A stretch of 64,000 nucleotides of DNA. Origin: Isoetes taiwanensis (lineage: Eukaryota; Streptophyta; Lycopodiopsida; Isoetales; Isoetaceae). The stretch lies in NCBI GenBank assembly GCA_021234155.1, contig JAJEKV010000096.1, positions 1,928,010 through 1,992,009 of the forward strand. The letters are read 5' to 3'. The position numbers and the translations under genes were made by a program. The notes under the pieces are model-generated. The model ran no database searches, had not been told where the DNA came from, and saw only the letters and a program-made list of their open reading frames with translations. This document shows positions 11,986-24,030 of the stretch, one piece after another. Each line of letters begins with the position of its first letter. Within the stretch, counting starts at the first letter, position 1.

Positions 11986-12330
11986 TCATCCGTGGGCTGG
12001 CACTACTGCTGAGCCTACCAATTCCAAAATATTACCTACCAGGACGCCACTACCTACAATTCAATCTACCCATGGTAAACCACTTGCCCAAGTTAAAGTA
12101 TTCACACATGGGAAACTATCCACCCATGTGGCTTAACATCTATATTATGTTACTCAGCATTCATTTGTCCAATCTATGAAGAGCTTCACCACCCTCGCCA
12201 GTGCGAAGTGGTTGTTGGAAGTTTAACAAGCGTCTATTACCAATTCAAGAATTACCCATTGGGGAGACTTACTCATGCTTTGCTGCAATTCCAAATTATC
12301 ACCATTGAGGACTTGCCCCATGAGCATATA
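11986..12330. repeat. Minisatellite block Ba, copy 2 (truncated)
   Basis: Begins in mid-block, at the sequence corresponding to about 7660 in copy 1, and continues with the CCAATTCCAAA core units. It carries many small indels relative to copies 1 and 3. Confidence 0.7.
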
Positions 12331-13080
12331 AGCATGTAAGAGACACTCCTAGAATATTTTCTTTTAGCCCTTTGCAATCTTTCAAAAAAAAGTTTCTATT
12401 TTTAGATTAAGATGCTTATCTATGAGTATCTAGAATATTCAAGAACTATCTGGAGCATCGTACTTAGAGTTTTTGCAAAGTTTCAGAAAACTTTCCATTT
12501 TTAGACTGAGGTGCTTACCCATGAGCATTTGGAATGTTCTAGAACATTCCACTTTGATTGTTTGAGAAGTTTAAATAAATTTTCTAATTTTGGACTGAGT
12601 TGCTTATTCTAAACATCTCAAACATTCTAGAACATGAGCATCTGAGCATGTAGAACATTATAGAATATTATATTTTGGCCTTTGCAACCTTTAAAAAAAA
12701 AAATTCTATTTTTAGACTAAGGTACTTATCTATGAGTATCTAGAATATTTTAGAACTATCTAGAACATCCTATTTTAAGTTTTTGTAAACTTTCAACAAA
12801 TTTTCTTATATTAGACTGAGATGCTTACCCATGAGCATCTAGAACATTCGATTTTGACTGTTTGAGAAGTTTTAAAAAAAATTCTATTTTTGGACTGAGG
12901 TGCTTACCTTAAAGTATCTAGAAGATTCTAGCACATTCTATTTTGGCTATTTGCAAAGTCTCAAAAAAAGTTTCTAATTTTTTATTGTGGTGTTTACCTA
13001 TGAGCATCTAAAACATTCCAAAATATTTTAAAGATTCTAGAAGACTGTAGGCCCACCTTAAAATTAATTAATGCTCACCC
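12331..13080. repeat. Minisatellite block Bb, copy 2 (HSE-like)
   Basis: Same units of about 95 bp as 8041-8745. It includes a perfect 20-bp palindrome at 12531-12550 (GGAATGTTCTAGAACATTCC), which contains four alternating GAA/TTC blocks at exact 2-base spacing. Confidence 0.75.
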
Positions 13081-13111
13081 TTAACAATGTTTGAACTTCC
13101 AATTATTTCAA

Positions 13112-13178
13112 CGTCGCCTGGTCTAGTAGTAAGGATGCGGGGCTTGGGGGGCAATGACCAGGATTCGAATCCCCCATA
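13112..13178 (+). repeat. tRNA-like SINE-head segment, copy 2
   Basis: TGGTCTAGTAG (13119-13129) fits a polymerase III A box, and GGATTCGAATCCC (13161-13173) fits a B box, with roughly 30 bases between them. The A-box phrase resembles the D arm of plant tRNA-Pro. The full cloverleaf does not close, and the anticodon stem is broken. I read this as a tRNA-derived repeat, not a working tRNA gene. Confidence 0.5.
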
Positions 13179-13190
13179 AAATAGGAAAGG

Positions 13191-13778
13191 TTTTTAGGGG
13201 GCAAACTTTCACGAGAACCCCAAAAATTCTAAATTTCATCTAGAACTTTCTAGAATTCGAGAGCCCAGATAGTGTCATTCGGGGGTGGAAAGCAAAGATA
13301 GGGTCGAAATTGCATACCTTAAATATGAAAAAAAAGTATGAAACATATGGAAGTCTCCCTTTTTTGCAAAATGCGTTTATATGTAAAAAAGGAAGTGCGA
13401 TTATCAAGTGGTCAAAAGTGTAGTAGCGGCCCGAAAGTCCGATGTGATGCATTATAAAATCGTGGCATCCGCCATTTTCTATACTTGTGGGCGTACCCTG
13501 CAAAGTTCCTTGATCGGCGTTTATGTTTCGTTCATTGGATGCATTGTAGATGTGGCATTCGAGAACAGGGCCTTTCCTTGAGAGGGCATTGCGTGGTGGT
13601 TACGAATGCTTGGCGAGTTCGCGGAATAATGAAACAGCCGAGATGCATACTACGGTCGCCACAAAGCAATTATCACGACCATCGCGTTCGCGATCAATAC
13701 ATGCGATGAAGAGTTGTGCATGCGCCTCACTACACAAGCATAGCGGCAAAGATGGGATTTTTTGGATATGTGTGGTTG
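13191..13778. repeat. Segment C of the composite repeat, copy 2
   Basis: Matches 8876-9472 and 44205-44810. It ends at ...GGATATGTGTGGTTG, where the LTR retrotransposon begins. In the empty copy at about 44800 the same words run on into segment E. Confidence 0.6.
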
Positions 13779-16178
13779 TGGCGAGCTGCTTGGAGTTGAC
13801 CCTCCACGGCAACTTCGGGATCTTGTCAAAACTTGCAAAATGACTAGATCTAGGTTGGTATAGCTTTACAAAATAGCGGTATTGGTGAAGATTGAATCTT
13901 CTTCGGTTGAAATCGAACCATTCTTATGAATTCAACATAAATCACGGAAGAAATTTAATATCCACAATACAAAGTACAATATGAATCCACTATATAATAA
14001 CAAAATATGCTTATTCCGCTCAAAATCTTATAAGCTTGACCATGCCCTCGACTGCTGTCTCCATTAAGCGGCCAGCGCTTGCTAAATCGCGCACATACAC
14101 TCAAGGGTTGGTCCTCATTGACTAAGTGGGATCCACGGCTGCCTCTGCATGCATGAAAATACTCACGGAATCTTGGATACAAAGACATAGCACAAAGCAA
14201 ACAAAAGATTCTAGGTAGATACGGTACTAGACAATGGCATAATCGAAGGGAAATACGAACTCATGGTGAGAGAAAAGCAAAGAACATAGCCACAATAACA
14301 AAACATCGGAAGCATGGCTCGGGACAATGGGAAGCTTAATGGCCTACATGTAGGCCATGATGAAGGGAATTGCCTAGCAGAGCTCATTAGAGCCGGTTAG
14401 GCGAGGAGTTGATGGGAATTGAACCTGAAGTATCTTTATACCCTTCGATACGTCACGGCTAAGAGGACCTCTTATCAGCTGGAGTCACATGAGTTATTAC
14501 AACCTCACGGGAAGGCTACGGCCATTAGGGAGGAGCCCGCCCGATTAATCCCGCGAGCATAGATACAAAGAACCGCGAGATGACATAAAGATTCGAAACT
14601 ACCAGACCCACGCAGAACACGGAAGTGTCCAGGCCGAGGAGGGATCAATAGACATCAAGTTACCAAAACAACATGCAAAGACCATGACATGTGATGTAAT
14701 GTTCATTAGAATATTTACTAAACCACGGGTGCCTAGATCATACTCGCCCCTTAGTGAGGTTGCCCATATATGTTGAGTAACTATCCAATGCTCCATGTTT
14801 ACCTTCATGCAATTCCCTTGCCAAAGTTACTCCTTCATCCTAAACCATGTGAGTAGCAACTCAGCGATGAAGACACGGAAGCAATCCAACCATCGATCTT
14901 TGAACCACGCCCCTTTTTGGCGGCGGATCTATGACCTTACCAACATGTCAAAGAGCTATGATCCACGAAGCCTGAAACATGCCCGAGGAAGTCACAAGCA
15001 TGGTTGTCACATTGATGTGAATCCAACACCTATGTGCTTCGCCGGTTCGCCAACCTTGCTCCATGCGACCATTCTCAAAAGCCTCCATGGCTTCCTATGA
15101 CTCTCTTGGCTGAAGCTATTCAATCCCCGGATCATTGCCTTTTATTCGAAGTTCCAGTATCCAATGGCTATAATTCAATCATGAACTATGGTTTTAATAC
15201 ATTTTATTATGACCTACTTATAACTTCAGCGTCAGAGGCCATTTTCCTTTAGAATCAATGTAACATGATGATTTTAGGCGCATTTAATCCTTGCCACATT
15301 ATCTTGAATCCATGTAGCTCTACGTGACCAAAACAACACGGATGGCACAATTCTTGAGCATGCTCCAGCTCAGCTGGTCTTCACCCGTTATCATATTCTC
15401 TGTACTTCTATCAAGGAGGATCTGCTTAAAACCATCCATAGGATCAATCGTAGGGTTCTTTGAATTTAAAGTTATCAACCTTTACTTGTTCCATACTAAT
15501 TCGTAATGGCGGTCTTCAACTTGGTTCCATCCATACAAGACAGTGAGCCCCATCCAAAGGTTTATTTCTTAATTTAACTCCTTAGATTAGCAGCAAATAC
15601 TAAACCAAAACTAACATAGAAAGTAAATACATATAAACAACGAGAAAATGAAACATGATGGGTGGTTCTACAAGCATAATGAATGAAGATTTAAGATAGC
15701 CTAAGATCTGACTGATTCTAGAAGCGCATTGGCACTTCCAGCATTTTCGGATCTTCTTGCCTGCAATTGATCCTTCTAGATATGTTTCTACTCACTTATC
15801 TTAGTAGCCAACCTGACTCCTTGAGTGTAATCCATTGCTTGCAAAAATCGTAATACAGAATAATCGGCAACTCATAGTATTTCAATTGATGAACTTAAAG
15901 CCCTTTGGTGCAACATTCATAGACCTACGGACCGTTGCCATTGCTTAGCCTCAAAGATCGACTTAGCTCCAAGAATCAAGCTTAAAGGATCGGGTTGCCG
16001 AGGAATATGATGCTTCAAACTGGGGTAAAACTTTTACTGAAATTGCTCCTGCCTTCATGCTGCTAACCGATCTTTTGCCGTATTGAGACAAAATACGAGA
16101 CTCATGTTGGATAAATGTTATACATGTGTACATCATTACATAAGTACATATCTTGGCCCATCAAAGTGCAGTGCATTC
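13779..16178 (-). repeat. 3' LTR of the D retrotransposon
   Basis: Pairs with 18314-21014. The uninterrupted site GAATCAATG at about 15253 is the empty counterpart of the hAT-like insertion in the other LTR. An inner segment at 14401-14430 reads GGGAATTGAACC, the complement of a tRNA T-arm-like phrase; it is present in all three LTR copies and its role is unknown. Confidence 0.65.
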
Positions 16179-16323
16179 TGGTCTCCAACCTAAATTGCTT
16201 ATGTCCTCATGGGTGCGTGTCATTCTTGGAAGCATTTAGTTCTTGAAGCATTTCAGGTGATTCAAATCCTTGAGATCAAACTATAGCTCAACTCAACTCA
16301 AAAGGCCGATAAATTAACAGCAA

Positions 16324-16692
16324 CACAACCATTGGGTCCAACACATTTAAATTAAAATCCCCTTAAACCCCCTTTGGTTTGGGTGCATATTCCTACGGTG
16401 ACTTGGAACTTATGAGAGGTACATTGGATAGGCATATTCTTATATTCCTTAATCTATCGCGTACATAAAGTTCCTGCGTTTGTGTGGGATATGCAAGTAC
16501 AAAATTTATATATAACAAGATTCATAAAATACTTTAAGATTTCAAAGCGGGCCACTATATGAATTGTTGATTCGATGCGATGCAAAATACAATTATGAGG
16601 GCTCTCGCTGCCCTACCGGAGTGTGAATATGCACCCAAACCAAAGGGGTTTAAGGGAGATTTAATTTAAATGTGTTGGACCCAATGGTTGTG
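16324..16692. mobile_element. Foldback MITE with inverted arms of about 68 bp
   Basis: The left arm (16324-16392) and right arm (16625-16692) are near-perfect inverse copies, reading CACAACCATTGGGTCC at the outer end and CCTTTGGTTTGGGTGCATAT further in. About 230 bp of AT-rich spacer separates them. TTAA words lie close to both outer ends. The inner phrase resembles the TTTGGTTTGGG seen in Tourist/PIF-Harbinger MITE ends, but the family is not proven. Confidence 0.65.
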
Positions 16693-16810
16693 TTAATTAA
16701 TGTCAATGGTAATTTATGTGTTGGTTGATATGTATCAATGGTTGGTATGTGTTGGTTGTTATGTGTTGGGGATTTAATTTTTTATATATTGGATGTTAAT
16801 GGTTGTGTTG
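16680..16810. repeat. F minisatellite
   Basis: Degenerate tandem units around TGTGTTGGTTGTTA and AATGTCAATGGTT, ending in GGATGTTAATGGTTGTG. It is shared with 11866-11985. Confidence 0.6.
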
Positions 16811-17602
16811 CCAAAAAGCTTTTGGCCCGCCGAGGCTAGGAACGTCACCTCCTCCCGATTGTGACAAAATTTTAGAATTGAGCAGGAAAAAACTAGAATT
16901 CATTTGGGGCTTTCATCGGCAATAGCTTTTTGAATTTGATCCTGATAAAACAAATAAAACATAAGTAAAAGTTACCGTAAAGATGAAGCGGATTGATCCA
17001 TTATTTACGAAAGTCATAAAGTTTGCAACACAAAGAAAACCCCCTGTTATTATGCTACATGGTATTACTTCGCTACAACTATTTCTCTTTTACAATGACA
17101 CCATTGTTTATCAATCCACATATGATTTGGATGCTCCATCTCTAGCTTAAAAGGTAGTACATGATTCACCTTATGGATTCGATTGAGTTTAAACCTACAA
17201 TATAAATGCATTCTTGTGGCCATTGTTTTCTTGATATCTGCGTGACATGGAAAAGAGGCGTGGAATAATCCGCTTTGTTATTATAAGAATCCATTTGGTG
17301 ATTGAAGCTAAGGCTGGCTGCCTGAACAATCCGGCGACCGAGGAAATATCAAGAGTTGGAAACCAATGAGGAGACTAAACTCTAAACTCTTTTGAATCTG
17401 CGGCAAATCTTAGGGAAGGAAACAAAAGGGGGTTTTGCGACACTACATTATATAGAATCCCGAAACCAATACCTTGTAAAAAAACATTATACTAACTGAA
17501 GAAACATTAAAAACAAATACCTTTATGTAAGTGTGAGCAAAAATCCATCTAAGTGGTAGTAAAATCCACTTTCTGGCAATACGAGAATCCAAGGAGGGCA
17601 AG

Positions 17603-17770
17603 TACACATGCATATGCTACATGCACACACATGCACACATGCACATGCACTTGCTTGCACATACACCAATACATGCACATGCATATACAATACATGCACA
17701 TGCATGAGCATGCACATGCACACACATGCACATGCACATGAACTATTACACATGCACACATGCACATGCG
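17603..17770. repeat. CATGCACA simple repeat (alternating purine-pyrimidine)
   Basis: About 165 bp made almost only of CATGCA, CACA and TGCATG words. Because purines and pyrimidines alternate, the run could adopt Z-DNA. It generates spurious Cys/Met/His/Val-rich open frames on both strands (for example 17549-17863 minus), which are not genes. Confidence 0.8.
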
Positions 17771-18299
17771 TATTGCTGCATTACCTGCAATGCGTCTGCG
17801 TACCCGCAGTGCATTACCGCAGAACACATGCAGAGGAAAGACAACAACCCTCGGTTGTTCCAACCATGAAAATCAGCGGCCCATAAAGGGTGCACTCTAG
17901 AAATACTATTTAGTACACCTCGCCGAATACAACAACTTGAAATCCTTAGAAAAACCATTGTGAAAAAAGCGTATAAAAATCGAAGTAACCCCACATTGTG
18001 TGTGCTACATATTCTACCAGATCATATTCAATCTTATAACACCATCTTAGGTACAATTGCTATCATCTTACTAGACATGCCATAAGAAAAACCTTGCGCC
18101 AGTAATGGAGTCAAGTTGCTTCCCTTAGCACCTTCATCCCTAACTCCAAAGCATCTATATATGGCTCCTCCTTACGGGGATACCATCTTCAAATGTTTTT
18201 TGAAATATGATCATTAACACCATATTTATACCTTCATGCCTTTTAATCACCTTGTTACACCCCAATCCACCAATGTCAACACCCAAAGGTCCCAATATT

Positions 18300-18310
18300 G
18301 CTCGATACCA
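18300..18310 (-). other. Primer binding site of the D retrotransposon
   Basis: The minus strand reads TGGTATCGAGC, three bases inside the LTR edge. Compared with the plant initiator-Met tRNA complement TGGTATCAGAGC it lacks one base. Confidence 0.6.
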
Positions 18311-18313
18311 AGC

Positions 18314-21014
18314 TGACGAGCACAATAGGGATTGACCCTCCATGGGATCTTGTCAAAGGCACAAAATGACTAGATCTAGGTTGGTATAAGCTTTACAAAA
18401 ATATGATGTGGTGAAGGTGGATATTTATTTTCTGGGATTTGAAATCTCGAACCATTCTTATGAATTCAGCTTATAAATCTGGAAGGGAATTATAATATCC
18501 ACAATACAAGCCGTGAGATCCACTATAATATGGCAAAATATACTTGAATTCGCTCCAAAATCTTACTTGTGCCTTCATACCCACTCAGGCTACAACATCT
18601 CAGATTAAGCGACCACTTTGCGCTAATTCCTTGCACATACACTCAGGGTTAGTCCACCAAATGAAGCTAAGTGAGTCTGGCTGCCTCTGCATGCATGAAA
18701 ATACTGCGGAATCTTTAGTACAAACAAACAAAGATTCTAGGTGAGTCTGATACTAGACAATGACAACATAATCCAAGAGAAAGCTGACTCTGGCGGCAAA
18801 GCGAGGGCAGCCACAATAACAAAACATGAAGCATAAGCTCAGGGACAATGGGAAGCTCGGCCCGACGCCATCAGAGTCCACGATGTGAGAATTGCCCGAC
18901 CCGACTCACATCCAGAGCCCGGATTGGCGGGAGTTGATGGGAATTGAACCTGATATCACGCCCTTCCGGCCGCGTCGGCCCGGAGGACCTCTACCATGGA
19001 GTCACGGGGTTGGCGACAACCTCCGCAGGGAAGCTAAGGTAGGAGGCCACGCCAGTGTCCACGAGCATAGATACAAAGAACCTGAGATGACATGAGAATG
19101 CCGAGACTACCCGAGGCCACTAAGCACGGAAGTCGACCGAGGAGGAGGATCCAATAGACATCAAGTTGCAAAACAACGCCCAAAGACCATGACATGTGAT
19201 GTGATGTTCATTAGAATATTTAAACAGGTGCTGGTCATACTCGCCCCTTGGCGGGGTTGCCCATATATGTTAGGTAGCTTATCCAATGCTCCCATGTTTA
19301 CCTTCATTGCAAGCATGGTTGTCATATTGATGTTGAATCAACACCTATGTACTTCATCCGGTTCGCCAACCTTTGCTCCATGCGGTATTCTCAAAGCCCA
19401 TAAGCTTCCTGTGACTCTCTTGGCCAAACTATTCAGTCAGGATCATACCTTACCTTCAAGTTCCATCTCAATGGCTATAATTCAATCGCGGCTATGGTTT
19501 TAATACATTTTATTATAAGCCTACTTTTTCCATAACTAGCGAAAATCTCAAAGGCAGCACTTTCACTTAGAATCAATCAATGTTGTTAAAACCCGTTTTT
19601 TATTTTCAAATACCTCTATAAAAATCCTCACGTTTTTTAAAAGGATTTTTATGATTTGAATTATAGCCAAAAATAAAAATAAAAAATTGCACATTCTTTT
19701 GCGCTGCTTTATTGGACATATTTGCTTTCTTTGTTAAAATGCACATTTACGCTACAAGTTATAAGATATAACATGCCAACAAGTAAATCACAAGCTTATG
19801 CTACTAATAGAAACTATTAAGTTCAAGTACAAAGATATCATAGATGTTGCATTACAACTCTTGGGAATGTTCGAGGAAAAACATTATTATAGAGTTAAGA
19901 GGTATAAAATTTTATATACACCCGATAAATAAGTTCAAGATAATCATATATTTGGATTAAAAAATCTGATCTAAAAGGATTTTTAGGGATTTTAAAGATT
20001 TTTAAAAAGAGTTTCTAAGAGTTTAAAGATTTTTAAGTATTTTATATGAAATACATTTTAAAGATTTTTTTCAGAATTTTAAAAATCTTCAAAAAATCTT
20101 AAAAAGCGTTTTTTAAGCGTCGCGGATTTTGGCGTGCCAACAACATTGGAATCAATGTAACATGATTCTGGCTTGCATGTAATCCTTGCCACATTATCAC
20201 CGAGATAAGTAGTTCCACCTTTAGGAGCCAAAGCGGCCTGAGGATGGCGCAATTCTTGGGCTTTATGCTCAACTCCTTGGAATTAGCTACCGGATGCTCA
20301 TATTCTCCTTTTACTTCTATCGAGGGAGGATCTGCTTAAGAGCCATCCCATGGAGTCCAATCTGTCGGGTTCTTTATAATTTAAAGTTATCAACCTTTAT
20401 ATTTCATACTAATTCATGTGGCCGGTCTTCCTTTGGTTCCAATCCATACAAAGGCCGAGTTAGAGCCCCATCCAAAGGTTTATTTCTGGATAATGACGGT
20501 CGGTTCTAAACTTGTAGATGTCAGTAAAGAAGATTCAAGATATGCTAAATCTGTTGATTCAAGCCTACATTAGCACTTCCCAAGCATTTTCGAGATCTTC
20601 TTGCCTAGTGAATGGTCCTTCTAGATAGACACCACTCCTTATCTTAGTAGCCTTATGGAAGCCTCAACAAATTCATAAATATTAGCATGCAAAGTAATGC
20701 AAGAATAATCATGGCAACTCATAGTATTTCAATTGATTAATAGCAAAACCAGCACGTGTTTCTTCATTCGCCAGACCTACGGACCGTTACCATTGCTTAG
20801 CCTCAAAGATCGACTTCTAACTCCAAAGATCAAACTTAACGGGATCTCGGGTTGCAGAGATACTTAATTAAAACATTTCGGGCTCCAAGCGCGAGAATTG
20901 CCAATCCTTTTGCCAACGGACAAAACTTCAGACTCATATTTGGATACATGTTATACATGTGTATATATCGTGCATAAGTACATATCTTGGCCCATCAAGT
21001 GCGAAGTGCATTCA
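18314..21014 (-). repeat. 5' LTR of the D retrotransposon, carrying a hAT-like insertion
   Basis: 2701 bp, against 2400 bp for the partner LTR. A 571-bp insertion at 19578-20148 adds length, but other parts of this LTR are shorter than in the partner. On the minus strand its 5' end is TGAATGCAC and its 3' end GCTCGTCA. Confidence 0.65.
19578..20148. mobile_element. hAT-type non-autonomous transposon, 571 bp
   Basis: An exact 8-bp target duplication GAATCAAT flanks the element (19570-19577 and 20149-20156). The ends are CAATGTTGTT on the left and the inverse AACAACATTG on the right. The two sister LTRs have one uninterrupted GAATCAAT at the same position (about 10894 and 15253). An 8-bp duplication and ends beginning CA(A/G)NG are typical of hAT. 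The interior is very AT-rich and non-coding. Confidence 0.75.
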
Positions 21015-24000
21015 CGATTGTGGTGGACAATGGAACTTTTTGGCAAAGCGTGAAGAAACTACTGACTAGCATTTGGGTTGATCAACCGTCAGGTAGAGTG
21101 CATTCGATTTGCTGCATTGATGATTGATGCGACCATTTTGAGAGGAGATATTTGAAGCGGGATGTTAAGATTTTCTTCTTGGATGGCTGTTCTACCGATA
21201 ATGCTTTATGCGGATCCCTACTAACCTATCAGCTATATACTTCACTTATGATTCTATACTTTTTATTTGCTTGATTCATTTGATCCATTGTTGACCTTTT
21301 AGTCACATCAAATCATTCATGGAAGCTTGTGAATTGCACAATGCAAGAGTTTGCCAAAGGTGATAGAGGTTGATGAATTGCAATCTCACCCAAATAAGCA
21401 CGCGACCTCGCGTTGAAGGATTGCTCACAACAAGGAAGGGTCTCTATAGTCACGACACCTATGCCATGAGAGGGAGGTTACATCACTGACTAACGAAGGC
21501 GGATGAGCTCTTATAATGAGTAATAAAGAGCACTTGTTGAGCAATCGCATATGCATACTCGAAAGTATGGTAAAAATACAGAGATGTATATGGGGCCAGA
21601 GCAATATGTTCACGTTGATGCTCACCAAGGAATAGCAATGCGCATCTTGGGTAGATCACCTCATGACATAAAGAGTACATTGGCCATATCAAATAAAATT
21701 CAGAGCATGTTGTTCGGTTGCCATCCTGAATGAATGCATTATATGTCCCTAGTCATTATATATAATCATCTATGAACTTAATTCCATCGTGTAAGAATAC
21801 TCAATGCGGCATCGAACATTGTTGGCACGGGCTGTTGGTGCATTTGAAACGGATACCATGATCATGGCGGTGAATGGAGCTGTTGGATTAGAACATGCAG
21901 AATAACCTTCTCAGGCAGGTGTTCTGCATGGTAAAATCTGTTGTGGAAGGACAGAGATGGGCTCGCTGGAACGCTCGAGGAGTCGATAGAAGTTTGGGGC
22001 TGCGTGTTGGCAGGTTGGGCCAGGGCATTGCTAAGGCGAAGGGCGGTTGTTGCCTCCAAGTTCTGATATCGCAACAAGATCTAGCATAGAACAAATCGCA
22101 AGAACCACTAAGCGCATTTTTAGAACCCGTAGGCCGGTACCTTGACTACCTCCACCTTTAGAGAGCGAGGTTAAACTGCCTGACTGGAGCCTCTTTGTGT
22201 AAAACGCACCTTGAGGAAGCCAACTGGTCCCCGTTGATCCGGAGGGCATTAGGGAGGTGAAACAACTGTCTCCCTAACAAAGAACCACTAAGCTTCCATT
22301 ATCACGGGGAAACAATAAAATACAAATTACTCCGAATGCGTACTTATATATGCAACCTACCACAACCTCAAAGAAGAGAAGTCCCCCAATTTCAAGTCAT
22401 AGTGTTATTCAAACTTCTCCATGTGGTAGGGTTAGATTTATAAGTTTGGTTTGGCGCCTAGCTAACTGCTATAGATGGACAAAGCTCGAGGCGACACTTT
22501 GGCAGAAATTAGGGAACATTAGCATCTTTGGCGTTATGGCCGGGGTCCGACGCGGAACTTCCACTTAATTAGAAATTATTGTCAACGATTTGAGGCTCCA
22601 ACCGTTGAAATTTTTGGTACATATTTTTTGCAATATCATAAATTTTATATCTAAAAAAGTGTGTTTCCGCACGAAAGGAAAAAAAGAATCTGCGGTGGTC
22701 AATGATTACCTTATAACTTCAAATAAATAAAGTGGATCGAGATTTCTCAACCCCTGCTTTACCATCTCTACACACAACAGAACCTAGAAAGTGACTAACT
22801 GGCATTAATCCGAGGAGGAGGGAGAGGAAAGAAAGATTAGTCTGGTGAGCTTTAGCTTAGAGGCACAAAGAGGCAATTTGTAAGGGGAGAATACTCCTTC
22901 ACCCACAGGGTAGAACCATGGGGTTCCCGAACTCTTCGATTGACAATCCAGAACATTCTCCATTAGAGGGAGCGAGATTTTCCATTGCCTCTATCTTAGC
23001 TCCCCTCGACATCAGAATGACACCTAATTTCAAGCCATGATGCTATCTGAGAATGGCCCATTGCAACTATCAGAATGTCAAATGTCAATTGATGCAAACT
23101 GGAGATACCCTAAATGCCTGTTGGGTGCCAAGCAACACTATGTCTTAAAATAGGGATGATACGATCTTGGTACTGACATCGACCAAAGTAGGGTCCTACC
23201 AGAGCCCTTGTTACATCGGCCCGGGAAGAGCGGGGTTTTACATTTAATTGTCTTTGTAATGAAGCAGCTCCTTCCTAAGTGCATTGACCCAAAGGCGAGT
23301 GCAAAACCATGTAATGAAGGAACTTCAGTAGCTACAGGCTCGGTGTGAGAGTTCCAGACTATTTTCAATTAGCCTCAGGAACTTTCTCCATTAGAGAGAG
23401 CAAGGTTTCCACTACTATCTTAGTGCCTCTCGGTGTAATAGAGGTTAACAAGTAATTAGAAATTGACATTTAGTGAATTAAATAGAGAGGCATTTAGAGA
23501 AGCCCCCTCTTTCTAAAGGAATTTGGTGCGTGATTCTATCTTGAAAACTATTATGACACAATTGGGGAGCCGTCGTCGACAGCCGTGCCATTCTTTGCAG
23601 TGGCCACTATGGTTCTAACATAGAGTCCAAAGGAAAGAAGGCCTGATTGAAGATCTAGATCATCATTAGTATGAGGCGTATTGGCGTCGATAACCAAGTA
23701 ACTAAGCTTCCATTTCCCCAGAATGGTAATCAACGGGCGAAAGTTCGGTCATGACACTTTTGAAGGACCAACATTCTGGGCTGTTCCCTTTGCCTCTACG
23801 AGCAATGGCCTTGTAAATTAACTAAGCGGCGTGCTTGAGAGAGGCAAAGAAAAGGAAGCTTCAGGGAAAGCTCGATGCTTTCAAAGATTGCCATAACAAG
23901 AGATCACCAGAAACTCTCTTGATTCGACCTCGAGAAGCGGTCCTAGCTGACATACCCGCGATCCACTTGAGTTTAGAGCGGATGATTTATTAGGTATTAA

Positions 24001-24030
24001 AGCAAAGCGGACCCGGTCGTTCACAATGAT
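21015..24030. repeat. Segment E of the composite repeat, copy 1
   Basis: Homologous along its length to 44811-48085, in the same order. It contains internally repeated phrases such as AAGAACCACTAAGC, AGTAACTAAG and GAGAGGCAAAGAAAGGAA, spaced irregularly, which suggests an old tandem origin. Frames differ between the copies and no protein family is recognised. Homology ends near 24030, just after 'gcggacc..tcgttc'. Confidence 0.6.

Larger units (their letters stand above)
16179..18313 (-). other. Interior of the D retrotransposon, non-coding
   Basis: No gag, protease, reverse transcriptase or integrase motif is visible on either strand. The interior holds a 369-bp foldback element (16324-16692), the F minisatellite (16680-16810) and a CATGCACA-type simple repeat (17603-17770). 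Confidence 0.55.
13779..21014 (-). mobile_element. Non-autonomous LTR retrotransposon (LARD-like), about 7.2 kb
   Basis: Two direct repeats, 13779-16178 and 18314-21014, flank an interior without gag or pol. Read on the minus strand, the 5' LTR starts TGAATGCACTTC and ends ..GCTCGTCA. It is followed after 3 bases by TGGTATCGAGC, one base short of the common initiator-Met-tRNA primer site TGGTATCAGAGC. The left flank is segment C and the right flank is segment E. These two are contiguous in the copy at about 44.8 kb, so that copy is an empty site. GTGGT-type words occur at both junctions as a probable target duplication. LTRs over 2 kb with a 2.1-kb non-coding interior fit a LARD that depends on another element's proteins. 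Confidence 0.65.

Noticed and set aside
7362-13080. CRISPR-like array from the regular repeats
   Set aside because: There are no unique spacers between conserved repeats. The units are contiguous degenerate tandem repeats in eukaryotic DNA.
13112-13178. Functional tRNA-Pro or tRNA-Gly gene
   Set aside because: Only the A and B boxes fit. The acceptor and anticodon stems do not pair, and the segment is part of a repeat present three times.
14401-14470. tRNA gene on the minus strand (GGTTCAATTCCC phrase in LTR D)
   Set aside because: The T stem does not pair beyond two bases and no D arm is visible. It is a shared LTR motif of unknown role.
17549-17886. Cys/Met/His-rich frames on both strands, metallothionein-like at first sight
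   Set aside because: They are direct translations of the CATGCACA simple repeat and have no start context or conservation.
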